64,000 nt of DNA from Candidatus Crickella caballi (GCA_018064665.1 JAGHUV010000018.1:62001-126000), one strand, 5' to 3'; shown: positions 17,925-28,181, numbered from the stretch's first letter. Program-made: numbers and translations. The notes: generated by a model from the letters alone, not told the origin.

Positions 17925-19124
17925 ATGTCAAAAGTTAAGCTTAAAAATTACGGTCTTAAAGACATTATGTATTTTACCAACAAGCCAAAGGAGCGTGAAA
18001 AGCGCATCGAGGCTGCTTCATCACAGAAGAGCGGAGCTGTTTTCAAGGTAAATGAAAAGGCGGCAGAGCGTCATCCTGAACAGCAGGAATTTGTTATCGA
18101 GAAGATTACAGATCGCGGAGAGGGTGTTAAGTCATATACTCTCAGGAAGAAGGACGGAACTAACCCTGCTTTCTTCCGCGCAGGTCAGTACGTAGTAATT
18201 CGTCAGGAAATCGACGGCAAGTTGATTGCAAGACCTGTATCGATCAGCTCAGGCCCTGTAGAGACTCTCGATGGAACAATCGAGGTAACTGTAAAGCTCG
18301 TACCGGATGGATTCCTTTCAAAGTACATCATTGCAAACTGGAAGGTTGGCGATGAAGTTAAGACATCTGGACCACAGGGACTCTTCTACTATGAAGGCTT
18401 CCGTGATGAGAAGAAGGTCGTTGCATGCTCCGGAGGAAGCGGAATCACTCCTATTCTGTCAATGGCTAAGGCTATCGCAAGCGGAGACGAAGATTTTGAG
18501 CTGACAGTACTTTACGGATCGAAGAACAGAAACGAGATCCTCTTCGCGGACGAGTTTGCAGAAGTAATGGCTAAGACTGATAAGGTTAAGCTCGTGAACG
18601 TTCTTTCTGAAGAGGAAGCAGAAGGCTACGAGTCCGGCTTTATCACAGCAGACCTTATTAAGAAGTATGCAGGAGACGACAAGTACTCACTCTTCGCATC
18701 AGGCCCACAGGTAATGTATGAGTTCCTTGACAAGGAAACAGACAGGCTCGGCCTTGACCTGAAGCACTACCGCAAGGAGATTTTCGGATCGGTTAAGCAG
18801 CCTTGGACACTTCCCGGCTACCCTGCAGAGGCAAAGGACAAGGTGTTTAATCTCAAGGTCAAGATGTGCAATAAGGAATATGAGATTCCGTGCAATGCTA
18901 ATGAGAATATGCTCGTAGCACTTGAGCGTGCAGGTATTGCAGGACCAAACAGATGCCGTGGCGGCGTATGCGGATGGTGCAGAAGCAGACTCATCAGTGG
19001 CGAGGTGTTCATTCCGGAGCTCACTGACAGAAGACGTGGCGCAGATAAGAAGTACGGATACATTCATCCATGCGCAAGCTTTGCAATTTCTGATTGTGAA
19101 ATAGAGGTACCTAATAACAAGTAA
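17925..19124 (+). CDS. FNR-type FAD/NAD(P)H reductase with C-terminal plant-type 2Fe-2S ferredoxin domain (copy 1)
   Basis: RPVSISSGP FAD motif, ACSGGSGITPILSMAK NAD(P) motif, CRGGVCGWC...HPC 2Fe-2S motif. Confidence 0.88.
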   Translation: MSKVKLKNYGLKDIMYFTNKPKEREKRIEAASSQKSGAVFKVNEKAAERHPEQQEFVIEKITDRGEGVKSYTLRKKDGTNPAFFRAGQYVVIRQEIDGKLIARPVSISSGPVETLDGTIEVTVKLVPDGFLSKYIIANWKVGDEVKTSGPQGLFYYEGFRDEKKVVACSGGSGITPILSMAKAIASGDEDFELTVLYGSKNRNEILFADEFAEVMAKTDKVKLVNVLSEEEAEGYESGFITADLIKKYAGDDKYSLFASGPQVMYEFLDKETDRLGLDLKHYRKEIFGSVKQPWTLPGYPAEAKDKVFNLKVKMCNKEYEIPCNANENMLVALERAGIAGPNRCRGGVCGWCRSRLISGEVFIPELTDRRRGADKKYGYIHPCASFAISDCEIEVPNNK

Positions 19125-19155
19125 TATATATTTTAATTTTAACGAGGAGGACGTT

Positions 19156-20691
19156 ATGGCAGCAAAATACGATGTTGTAGTTGTCGGATCCGGAAACGCC
19201 GGCCTTAGTGCAGCAGTATCATGCGTTGTTCAGGGTAAGAAAACTCTCCTGATCGAAAAGCATAATCTGCCGGGTGGTGTAGCTTCCAGCTTCAGCAGAG
19301 GACGTTTTGAATTTGACCCTAGTGTTCATGAAATCTGCGATGTAGGAGCAGGAGATGATCTGGGACACGTTGGTCTCATCATGGAGAAAAACGGCATTGA
19401 TGTTGATTGGGTAACAGTACCTGACTGCTACAGATGCATTTCTAAATACTCCGACGGCACACCTATGGATGTTACTATTCCTGCGGGACGTGAAGCGTAT
19501 ATCGATGCTATTGAAAAGTATGTTCCGGGTTCAAGAGAACCGCTTGAGAAGTTCTTCGATCTGATTTATGAAATCAGACTTGCAAAGGTTTACATGTTTG
19601 ATGGAACACCTAATGATCCAAAGTACATGCAGAAGCACTTCCCTAACACTCTTAAGACCTGCGGATATGATTCGCTTTCCGTAATGAAGGCTCTTAAGAT
19701 TCCACAGAAGGCTATTGATATTATCGGCGTATACTGGCCGTATCTCGGAGTTCCACTGGACGAGGTAAACTTTTTCCACTTTGGTAACATGATCGACATG
19801 TATGTTACAAGAAGAGCGGTCGTTCCTCACCACACATCTCACGAGATCACAATGACATTCATGAACAGATTCTATGAGCTCGGAGGAGAGGCCTGGTTCA
19901 ACTGCAGAGCAGAGGAATTCCTTTTCGACGGCGACAAAATCTGCGGCGTAAGAACAAGCATGGGGGATGTTGAATGTGATCAGGTTCTTGCCAATATCAA
20001 TCCGCATATCATCTACGCTAACATGATGCCTAAAGAGCTTGTCCCTGAGAGAGAGAAGAAACTGTACGCAGCAAGAAAGAACAATCTCAGCACAAGATTC
20101 AGCATGATTTACTTTGCTCTTAACAAGAGCTGCGAGGAGCTCGGTCTTACTGACTACTGTGTATTCTTCGCAGGAACAGCAGATTCACGTAAGGAGTATG
20201 AGAATCTTAAGAGCATCGATAATGATTACAATATTCTTATCAGCTATAACAACATCATTCCGGACGCTTCACCTGAAGGAACCTGCGTAATCAGCTTTAC
20301 AAAGCTCTTCAGCGATGGCAAAGACTGGTCCGAAATGACAGCAGAAGAGTACTACAAGGCTAAGGATAAGATGATTGAGAAGTGCATCGAAGATGTTAAG
20401 AAGAATCTCAATATTGATATCACTCCATATATTGAAGAGGTAGAAGTTGCTACACCTATGACATTCGCAAGATATCTCGGAACCCCTGAGGGAACACCTT
20501 ACGGCTTCGAGGTAAAGAGCTGGGACGGTGTCATTGCAAGAATGACTGACATTGAAGCAGACTTTAATATCAAGGGACTGCGCCACATCGGAGCAGGCTC
20601 ATTCTTTGGCGACGGATATTCATCAACATGGATCAATGGAGATATGACTGCAGGCCTTGCGTGTGCAGATCTTGAGGAAGGAGGTAAGTAA
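19156..20691 (+). CDS. NAD(P)/FAD-dependent oxidoreductase, phytoene-desaturase/CrtI-like superfamily (copy 2)
   Basis: VVVGSGNAGLSAAVSCVVQGKKTLLIEKHNLPGGVASSFSRGRFEFDPSVHE; clear paralogue of 16361..17923. Confidence 0.85.
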   Translation: MAAKYDVVVVGSGNAGLSAAVSCVVQGKKTLLIEKHNLPGGVASSFSRGRFEFDPSVHEICDVGAGDDLGHVGLIMEKNGIDVDWVTVPDCYRCISKYSDGTPMDVTIPAGREAYIDAIEKYVPGSREPLEKFFDLIYEIRLAKVYMFDGTPNDPKYMQKHFPNTLKTCGYDSLSVMKALKIPQKAIDIIGVYWPYLGVPLDEVNFFHFGNMIDMYVTRRAVVPHHTSHEITMTFMNRFYELGGEAWFNCRAEEFLFDGDKICGVRTSMGDVECDQVLANINPHIIYANMMPKELVPEREKKLYAARKNNLSTRFSMIYFALNKSCEELGLTDYCVFFAGTADSRKEYENLKSIDNDYNILISYNNIIPDASPEGTCVISFTKLFSDGKDWSEMTAEEYYKAKDKMIEKCIEDVKKNLNIDITPYIEEVEVATPMTFARYLGTPEGTPYGFEVKSWDGVIARMTDIEADFNIKGLRHIGAGSFFGDGYSSTWINGDMTAGLACADLEEGGK

Positions 20692-20692
20692 T

Positions 20693-21901
20693 ATGGCACT
20701 TAATGTTAAAGTTGGTCTCATCGGACTTCTGGATATGCTCAAATTTGCTAACCTCGCAAAGAAAAGAGAACAGTACATTGCTGCTTCACCTGCAGAGGAG
20801 ATCAAGGCAGACTATCCTATCAATAATTTAGCTAAAGCAATGCACCCTGACTATCAGCCACTCGTAATCGATGAGATTATCGATCACGCTGCAGCAGGCG
20901 CAAAGACATTCGTTTTCAAGAGGGCAGACGGACAGCCGGCGTGCTACTTCAGAGCGGGACAGTACATCTCCCTGAAGCTCCCTATCGGAGACAGCTTTGT
21001 AACCCGTCCTTACTCAATCTCCTCATCCCCAAAGTGGGCTCTTGAGGGCAAGCTTGCAGTAACTATCAAGACAAATCCGGGCGGCTTCGCTGCAGACTGG
21101 ATGCTTGAGAACCTCAAGGTAGGCGATGAGATTAAAGGAACTGAAGGACTCGGCAGCTTCTACTATGAGAAGCACAGAGACCAGAAGCATGTTATAGCTC
21201 TTGCAGGAGGATCCGGTATTACGCCGTTCCTTTCAATGGCTTATGCAATAAGAGACGGAATTGAGGATTTCAATCTGACTATCCTTTTCGGAAGCAGAAA
21301 CGAAGAAGTTATCCTCTTTAAGGATGAATTTGATGCAATTATGGCTCAGACAGATAAAGTGAAGGTCGTTCACATTCTCTCTGAAGAGGAGAAGGATGGA
21401 TACGAGAAGGGCTTCATCACTGCAGACCTTATCAAAAAGTATGCGGGAGAAGATCCATACAGCATCTTTATTTGCGGACCGGAGGCTATGTATCGTTTCG
21501 TTGCCAGGGAAGTTGAAAAGCTTGGTCTTGAGAGAAAGTACGTTCGCCAGGAATTCCTCGGTGCAACCAAGACAGTTTGGAAGCAGCCGGAGTATCCACA
21601 GGCTTGCAGGGATAAGGTATTTAAGCTGACAGTAAAGCAGGGACCAAATGAGACAGTTTGCGATTGCTCATCTAACGAGCCGATTCTTGTAGCAATTGAA
21701 CGTGCAGGTATCAAGGCTCCATCAAGATGCCGTTCAGGTGAGTGCGGCTGGTGCCGTTCAAGAGTGATCTCAGGTGACGTATTTGTTCCTGCAGAGACGG
21801 ACGGAAGAAGATGGGCGGACAAGCAGTGCACTGAGATTCATCCTTGTGCAAGCTTTGCTCTTTCAGACATTACTATCGTTGTACCGGGAGAGTATTATTA
21901 A
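20693..21901 (+). CDS. FNR-type FAD/NAD(P)H reductase with C-terminal 2Fe-2S ferredoxin domain (copy 2)
   Basis: RPYSISSSP, LAGGSGITPFLSMAY, CRSGECGWC...HPC; paralogue of 17925..19124. Start set at ATG 20693 after AGGAGG. Confidence 0.88.
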   Translation: MALNVKVGLIGLLDMLKFANLAKKREQYIAASPAEEIKADYPINNLAKAMHPDYQPLVIDEIIDHAAAGAKTFVFKRADGQPACYFRAGQYISLKLPIGDSFVTRPYSISSSPKWALEGKLAVTIKTNPGGFAADWMLENLKVGDEIKGTEGLGSFYYEKHRDQKHVIALAGGSGITPFLSMAYAIRDGIEDFNLTILFGSRNEEVILFKDEFDAIMAQTDKVKVVHILSEEEKDGYEKGFITADLIKKYAGEDPYSIFICGPEAMYRFVAREVEKLGLERKYVRQEFLGATKTVWKQPEYPQACRDKVFKLTVKQGPNETVCDCSSNEPILVAIERAGIKAPSRCRSGECGWCRSRVISGDVFVPAETDGRRWADKQCTEIHPCASFALSDITIVVPGEYY

Positions 21902-21994
21902 ACTCAATATCGGTTAATACGAGACTCACAATACCAAAACCAAACAAATACAAAATCAAATATCAAACCAAATCAAAACCAAACCAAAGCAAAT

Positions 21995-22028
21995 AAAAAC
22001 TCCTGTGGCTTATGCCACAGGAGTTTTT
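21995..22028. terminator. Bidirectional Rho-independent terminator between convergent genes
   Basis: aaaaactcctgtggc TTAT gccacaggagttttt, perfect 15-bp stem. Confidence 0.9.
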
Positions 22029-22056
22029 ATCATTTTAGTGAAATTCTATCCTTTAA

Positions 22057-23130
22057 TTAGATGGAGAATCCTCTTGTCATCTTGTCGTCTTCATCCATGA
22101 ACCAAGTAGCCTCACCGCAGAGATATGCAGCGCCTGTTACCTGTGGGATTACAGCGTCGAAATCACCAACCTTAGCTGTGTCAGCAACACGACCAACGAA
22201 TCTTGTTCCGATGAATGACTCGTAAACGAATGCTTCGCCTACGCCCAGCTCGCCGTGCTTGTACAGCCATGACAGTTTAGCTGATGTACCGGTTCCGCAT
22301 GGTGATCTGTCAACCTGTGGGTTGTCGTGCTCACCAAATACAAGTGTATTTCTCAGAGCGAACTTAGCATCTGGACAAGTCTCCTTGTACTCTGCCTCAG
22401 TAAGACTGGATGAGCTGTAGTTCTCGATCAGGTCAACTGAAGTGATGTCGAGTTCAGGATGCTGAATCTCAAACTTCTCGTTGATCTCCTTGAGAGCAAA
22501 GCTTGACCACTTAACGAGGAAGTCCTTAGTCTCCGGGCAGGACTTGAGTCCGAAGTTCTTCTCAGCGTCTACGAGAGCGAAGAATGAACCGCCGAAGCAG
22601 ATATCAAATACTACCTTCTTGCCTTCATACTCGAGTTCGCAGTTCTCTTTGTAAACGAATGCCGGAACGTTAGTCAGAGTTACTCCTGTAACCTTTCCGT
22701 CCTTTACTGTAGCAACTGTTCTGATGATTCCTGCAGGTGCTTCAAGAACAACCTTGTTCTCACCTTCGTGCATCTCCATCAGGCCAGCTTCGAGAATTAC
22801 TGTAACAACACCGATTGTGCAGTGACCGCACATGTTCAGGTACATACCGCCATCCATGAAGATTACACCGAAGTCAGCTTCAGGACTGATAGGCTCTACG
22901 ATGAATGCTCCGAACATATCGTGATGTCCACGAGGCTCATGCATAAGCATTGTTCTCAGATCATCGAAATTAGCTTCGAGATATTTCTTTCTCTCGATCA
23001 TTGTGTTACCAACGAGCTCAGGGCAGTCGAGAGCAACTCTGCAATATTCACCCTCTGTATGAGCTTCGATAGTTCTGATAGGGTTAGTATACAGGCCGTA
23101 GTTTACTTTAGGCTCTAATTTCTTTGCCAT
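22057..23130 (-). CDS. Proline racemase family protein
   Basis: MYLNMCGHCTIG and DRSPCGTGTSAKL: both catalytic Cys motifs of the PLP-independent proline racemase family. Confidence 0.9.
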   Translation of the reverse strand: MAKKLEPKVNYGLYTNPIRTIEAHTEGEYCRVALDCPELVGNTMIERKKYLEANFDDLRTMLMHEPRGHHDMFGAFIVEPISPEADFGVIFMDGGMYLNMCGHCTIGVVTVILEAGLMEMHEGENKVVLEAPAGIIRTVATVKDGKVTGVTLTNVPAFVYKENCELEYEGKKVVFDICFGGSFFALVDAEKNFGLKSCPETKDFLVKWSSFALKEINEKFEIQHPELDITSVDLIENYSSSSLTEAEYKETCPDAKFALRNTLVFGEHDNPQVDRSPCGTGTSAKLSWLYKHGELGVGEAFVYESFIGTRFVGRVADTAKVGDFDAVIPQVTGAAYLCGEATWFMDEDDKMTRGFSI

Positions 23131-23365
23131 AGTTTCAACCTCCATTAAATATTTAATGCAATAGATTACGAAGCCGTCGCTCCGTCCATTAAATGATACG
23201 CTTCGGCAAAATATATGTCAACTTATAAGTAGCCGGGAAGCCCTTGTTTTAATTGTGTTTTTGTCACTGTTTTTCTCGCCATAAGAAACCATTGTGTTAT
23301 ATAATATACACGTAATAAATTGACTTTGATGAATTCCAACTTTTGAAAAATATAGGAGTATTATT

Positions 23366-25093
23366 ATGAAACTTACATTCCTTGGAGCAGCTCATGAAGT
23401 AACAGGATCATGCTCTCTGCTCGAAGCATGCGGAAAGAGAATTCTTATAGATTGCGGAATGGAGCAGGGTGCTGACATATACGAGAACTGTGATATTCCG
23501 GTCAGCCCGGAGGAAATCGATATCATCTGCCTGACACATGCTCACATCGACCACACGGGCAAAGTTCCTTTCCTGGTGGCGCATGGCTTCGGCGGTGCAA
23601 TATATGCAACGGACGCAACACGCAAGCTTTGCGATATCATGCTGATGGATTCCGGACACATTCAGGAGGCAGAAGCTGAGTGGCGTAATCGCAAGGCAAA
23701 GCGTAAGGGCGAAGAGGAATATGTACCTTTGTATACTACTAAGGACGTAGAGAAAACGATGCCGCTGTTTAAGCCGTGCAATTATGACAGCGAGGTTAAG
23801 ATCGCGGATGGCATTACTATCAGATTCACCGATGATGGACATCTGCTCGGTTCATCCAATATTCTGTTTACAATTACCGAAGAGGGGGAGACCAGAACAC
23901 TGCTCTTCTCCGGAGATATCGGAAATCACAACAAACCGCTCATCGAGGATCCTAAGCGGGCACCTCAGGCTGACTATGTTGTAATCGAGTCAACCTACGG
24001 CGACAGAACACACCCGGCTAGTCCGGATTATGTGGGCCAGCTGGCTGCGATTCTGGACAGAACCTTCAGCAGGGGAGGAACAGTTGTTATACCGGCCTTT
24101 GCGGTAGGCAGAACTCAGGAAATGCTCTATTACATTCGCCAGATTAAGGAGAAAAACCTCGTTTCCACCGGCTCTGATTTTCCGGTATACGTAGATTCAC
24201 CGTTGGCAGCAGAGGCGACAAGCATATACAGCAGAGAAGTTGACGGCTATTACGACGAAGAAGCCCGCAAACTCATCGAAAAGGGCATAAACCCAATTGC
24301 CTTCGAAGACCTTCGTCTGGCTGTCAGCACGGATGAGTCGCGCGCACTGAATATGAATCTGGAGCCAAAGGTTATTATTTCGGCATCCGGAATGTGCGAG
24401 GCGGGACGAATCAGACATCACCTCAAGCACAATCTCTGGAAGCCTGAGTGCACAGTCGTGTTTGTCGGATACCAGTCACCGGGAACGGTTGGCGGAAAGC
24501 TTCTTGAAGGTGTGGATTCTGTTAAGCTGTTTGGAGAGGACGTCGCTGTCAAAGCAGAAATTGCACAGGTCGAGGGCTGCTCGAGCCATGCTGACAAGAA
24601 TATGCTGCTCAACTGGCTCAAGTCTGTTATAAAGGAAGAGGGCACGCGTGTATTTGTAAATCACGGCGAGGATGCGGTTACGGTTTCATTCTCAGAGCTG
24701 GTTTCTTCGGAATTCGGAGTAGAAGCGAGTGCACCTTTCAGCGGCGAGGTTTATGACCTTGTTACAGGTGAATGCATAGAGAGAGCGCCTGTCGTTCCGG
24801 TAGTGAAGAAGGCTGCAACTCCTCATCCGGACCTTGAGAAGGTACCTGAAGGATCCAATCAGGGAAGCAGGAGAGGGAATAAGTATTACAAGAAAGTTGC
24901 ACATGCGGAAGAAGAAAAGTCCGTAGGATACAAGCGCACTGAACATACGCAGAAGGTTGAATCCCTTTATGGAGCTCTTCAATCGGCAGGACGAAGACTG
25001 ATCGATCTCATTGAACGCATGCAGGGCTACAGCAATCACGAAGTTCAGGAGCTGACTGACGAGATTGAAAAGCTTATAGAAAAGCACCAATAA
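23366..25093 (+). CDS. MBL-fold / beta-CASP RNA metallo-hydrolase
   Basis: FLGAAHEVTGSCSLLE, LTHAHIDHTGKVP, IISASGMCEAGRIRHHL, CSSHADKN motifs. Confidence 0.9.
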   Translation: MKLTFLGAAHEVTGSCSLLEACGKRILIDCGMEQGADIYENCDIPVSPEEIDIICLTHAHIDHTGKVPFLVAHGFGGAIYATDATRKLCDIMLMDSGHIQEAEAEWRNRKAKRKGEEEYVPLYTTKDVEKTMPLFKPCNYDSEVKIADGITIRFTDDGHLLGSSNILFTITEEGETRTLLFSGDIGNHNKPLIEDPKRAPQADYVVIESTYGDRTHPASPDYVGQLAAILDRTFSRGGTVVIPAFAVGRTQEMLYYIRQIKEKNLVSTGSDFPVYVDSPLAAEATSIYSREVDGYYDEEARKLIEKGINPIAFEDLRLAVSTDESRALNMNLEPKVIISASGMCEAGRIRHHLKHNLWKPECTVVFVGYQSPGTVGGKLLEGVDSVKLFGEDVAVKAEIAQVEGCSSHADKNMLLNWLKSVIKEEGTRVFVNHGEDAVTVSFSELVSSEFGVEASAPFSGEVYDLVTGECIERAPVVPVVKKAATPHPDLEKVPEGSNQGSRRGNKYYKKVAHAEEEKSVGYKRTEHTQKVESLYGALQSAGRRLIDLIERMQGYSNHEVQELTDEIEKLIEKHQ

Positions 25094-25203
25094 AAAATGG
25101 GTTCGAGGAACCCGTTAGACACAATATAGAATTGAATAGTGCCGAACCCGTTGACATTTAAGGCCCTTCTGAGCTATAATATTTGAGTCGCTGAAAAGAA
25201 TAT

Positions 25204-25280
25204 GCGCTCGTAGCTCAATTGGATAGAGTGTCTGACTACGAATCAGAAGGTTCGGGGTTCGAGCCCCTGCGGGCGCACCA
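25204..25280 (+). tRNA. tRNA-Arg (anticodon ACG)
   Basis: gcgctcgtagctcaattggatagagtgtctgactacgaatcagaaggttcggggttcgagcccctgcgggcgcacca; cloverleaf consistent, ACG anticodon, encoded CCA. Confidence 0.96.
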
Positions 25281-25318
25281 AAAGGTCTTGGAATAATTTG
25301 ATTCCGAGGCCTTTTTTA
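25281..25318 (+). terminator. Rho-independent terminator after tRNA-Arg
   Basis: aaaggtcttggaat...attccgaggccttttttat. Confidence 0.8.
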
Positions 25319-25912
25319 TCTTACTGGCGGCGGAAGCGTGAAGCCGTTTAGAAATACCGCCATCATCTTTTCGGCATACTGGCTGAAGGAATAGTTGCCG
25401 TTTGAAACACACCAGTCGTACATGAGACCTCTCTCGAAGAGCGCATATGCGATAGCTATTTCATTTACTGAGTAAGCATCGTTAAAGATGCTTGCTTCCT
25501 TACCCTCAATTACGATTTTTCTGACAAATCTGAAAAAAGGTCTGTCCGGATTTACAAGATACTTATCACCCTTGTTTGACATCTGAGATGCCATTATTCG
25601 GCTGAGCAGGTGGACAGGCACTGTGTTTTCTATCATAAAGAATACCTGTTTGGTCATCTCTGTTAGTTTGTTGAGGGGATTGAGGGATTCGTCCAGGTCA
25701 GCCATTATATCCTCATATACAGTGTCGAACATGAATGAAATGCCGTCAATCAGTGATTCTTTGCCGTCAAAGTAGTGGTAAAAGGATCCTTTTGATACAT
25801 TTGCACTCTCAACTATGTCGTCTATGGTTGTGTCGTCATAGCCCTGGGCATAGAACAGCTTCCAGGCTGCACTGACAATCCTTTCTCTTGTACTTTTAGA
25901 TGCTTTGCTCAT
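25316..25912 (-). CDS. TetR/AcrR family transcriptional regulator
   Basis: STRERIVSAAWKLFYAQGYDDTTIDDIVESANVSKGSFYHYFDGKESLI HTH; start set at MSKASKS. Confidence 0.9.
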   Translation of the reverse strand: MSKASKSTRERIVSAAWKLFYAQGYDDTTIDDIVESANVSKGSFYHYFDGKESLIDGISFMFDTVYEDIMADLDESLNPLNKLTEMTKQVFFMIENTVPVHLLSRIMASQMSNKGDKYLVNPDRPFFRFVRKIVIEGKEASIFNDAYSVNEIAIAYALFERGLMYDWCVSNGNYSFSQYAEKMMAVFLNGFTLPPPVR

Positions 25913-26198
25913 TGTCGAAACCTCCGTACATTTTCCTTTAAAAGAGTGTAAACATCCGAAATTGAACTGAATTATACACATTATACATGTAATTACATAA
26001 ACATTCCAGTATTAATATAACAAATAGTTAAATATTAGTTCAATAAAAAGTATGGCTTAAAATCATTGAAAATCCAACGATTTTTAGAGATATACACAAA
26101 AATAGTCATCTAAAATTACAGAAAAGATTTTGTATTCCATGCGAAGGAATATAATGCTAAACTTTATGTGGCTTTTGAAAATGAAAGGAAGTGTTTTT

Positions 26199-27686
26199 AT
26201 GTCAAATCAAACAAAACAATCCGAATTCGATAAAGTATTGACCGCAAAGGACATGCTCGTTATCGCATTCGGAGCTATGATTGGATGGGGCTGGGTAGTT
26301 TCGTCCGGCGACTGGATCCAGAGAGGCGGCGTTGTAGGTGCTGCACTCGGATTTGCAATCGGTGGTGTCATGATCTTCTTTGTAGGCATGACTTACGCAG
26401 AGCTGACTGCAGCTCTTCCACAGTGCGGAGGCGAGCACGTATTCAGCTATAAAGCAATGGGACCGACCGGTTCATTTATATGCACATGGGGTATCATTTT
26501 CGGATACGTTGGAGTTGTATGTTTCGAAGCCTGTGCATTTCCTACAATTGTAGGATATCTGTTCCCGGGCTTTATGAAGGGTTATCTTTACACAGTTGCA
26601 GGCTTTGATATTTACCTGACTTGGCTGCTTCTCGCTATGGTAGTAGCAGTGTTCATGACATGGATCAATATTATCGGCGTTAAGACTGCGGCAAATCTCC
26701 AGACTGTATTTACTGTAATCATCATAGCAGTAGGTCTGGCAATTATCGGAGTTTCCGCATTCCGTGGAGATATCGACAATCTTCTGCCACAGATGTGGGT
26801 AGGCGATACTAACGGAGACGTAGTTAAGCACGTTATTCGCGTAGCTGTAACTACACCGTTCTTCTTCATTGGATTCGACGTTATCCCTCAGGCAGCTGAG
26901 GAGATTAAAGGATCACTCAAGAAAATCGGTTTCTACCTTATATTATCTGTAGTAATGGCTGTTCTCTTCTATGGACTCGTTATTCTTGCTGTAGGTTATT
27001 CTCAGACTGCAAGCGAAATCGAAGCCGGAATGCAGGGCAACGGACTCGTTACTGCAAATGTTATGGTAAAAGCATTCAACAGCAAGGCTCTAGGCAATGT
27101 TGTAATCATCGGCGGACTTTGCGGAATCGTAACAAGCTGGAATTCCTTTATGATAGGCGGAAGCCGAGCAATGTACTCAATGGCTGATTCATATATGATT
27201 CCAAGAGCGTTCTGCAAGCTTCACCCTAAGTACAAGACTCCGATCAATGCTCTTCTGCTGATTGGTCTTATCTCAATGCTTTCTCCGCTTGCAGGAAGAC
27301 AGATGCTCGTATGGATCTCTGATGCAGGAAATCTGGGATGCTGCCTTGCATACTGCATGGTATCAAGCTCGTTCCTCATTCTGAGAAGGAAGGCACCTGA
27401 TATGCCACGTCCTTACAGAGTAAAGAACTGGAAGTTTATTGGCTGGACAGCAGTTATCCTTTCCGGAGGAATGGTTGCCTGCTATCTGATTCCGGGTTCA
27501 GGAAGTACTCTCGCACCACAGGAGTGGGCTATGGCCGGCGGCTGGACGCTTCTCGGAGTTATCTTCTATTTCAAAGAAAAGAGAAGATATGGTGAGAAGT
27601 TCGGTAGTCACGTAGATATTGAGATTGAATATACTGAAGAGGATATGGCTGCAATCAGAGGCAATATGGAAGCAATCGAAAAATAA
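26199..27686 (+). CDS. APC-family amino acid permease
   Basis: GAMIGWGWVVSSGDWIQRGGVVGAALGFAIGG and multiple TM segments; ATG 26199 preceded by AAAGGAAG. Confidence 0.85.
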   Translation: MSNQTKQSEFDKVLTAKDMLVIAFGAMIGWGWVVSSGDWIQRGGVVGAALGFAIGGVMIFFVGMTYAELTAALPQCGGEHVFSYKAMGPTGSFICTWGIIFGYVGVVCFEACAFPTIVGYLFPGFMKGYLYTVAGFDIYLTWLLLAMVVAVFMTWINIIGVKTAANLQTVFTVIIIAVGLAIIGVSAFRGDIDNLLPQMWVGDTNGDVVKHVIRVAVTTPFFFIGFDVIPQAAEEIKGSLKKIGFYLILSVVMAVLFYGLVILAVGYSQTASEIEAGMQGNGLVTANVMVKAFNSKALGNVVIIGGLCGIVTSWNSFMIGGSRAMYSMADSYMIPRAFCKLHPKYKTPINALLLIGLISMLSPLAGRQMLVWISDAGNLGCCLAYCMVSSSFLILRRKAPDMPRPYRVKNWKFIGWTAVILSGGMVACYLIPGSGSTLAPQEWAMAGGWTLLGVIFYFKEKRRYGEKFGSHVDIEIEYTEEDMAAIRGNMEAIEK

Positions 27687-27886
27687 AAGCTTTTGACAGA
27701 AGCACCGATAATCAGTTAACAGATAATAGCGCAAGAGATAAGTTCATTGCGCTATTATTTTTTATAGTTAATAATAAGTCTAGATATAGTATATACGCTG
27801 TTACAATGTAAAAACGTTGAAATTTAGGGAAAATCAAAGCATTAAATTGGACAAATACATAAAATAGTATAAACTAAAGTCTGATA

Positions 27887-27915
27887 TTGATTTAAAGAAT
27901 TGTCGCTGTTAAAAT
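27887..27915 (+). promoter_or_regulatory. Strong sigma-70-type promoter not followed by an ORF
   Basis: TTGATT - 17 nt - TAAAAT with TGT extended -10. Confidence 0.6.
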
Positions 27916-27921
27916 GATAAC

Positions 27922-28019
27922 GTAATACACCAAGGGTGATGCTTTGATCATCGCCGGGCGTAGAATAACATAGTTTGGATAGCTGTAAGGGGACGGTCGC
28001 GCTTGCGACCGTCCTTTTT
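27922..28019 (+). ncRNA. Candidate small RNA / orphan leader (promoter to terminator, no ORF)
   Basis: Bounded by promoter at 27887-27915 and intrinsic terminator ggacggtcgc gctt gcgaccgtcc ttttt at 27991-28019. Confidence 0.4.
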
Positions 28020-28152
28020 CGTTAAGCATGCTGAAATGCCGCATAATCTGATGCGATATAGAGAAAATCTATAGCAAAATCAGGTGTTTGTTTGTCAAAA
28101 AATAAACGGGCTGAAACCCTTAAAAATACACAGAAAAAACATATTCGCTTGT

Positions 28153-28181
28153 TGTATTAGATGGGACGAAGTGCTAATATA
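28153..28181 (+). promoter_or_regulatory. Candidate promoter upstream of prdC
   Basis: TTGTAT - 17 nt - TAATAT, about 90 nt upstream of prdC ATG. Confidence 0.4.

Noticed and set aside
25960-26130. Possible TetR operator palindromes in the TetR/permease divergent region
   Set aside because: AT-rich partial dyads only; no convincing symmetrical site could be defined by eye.
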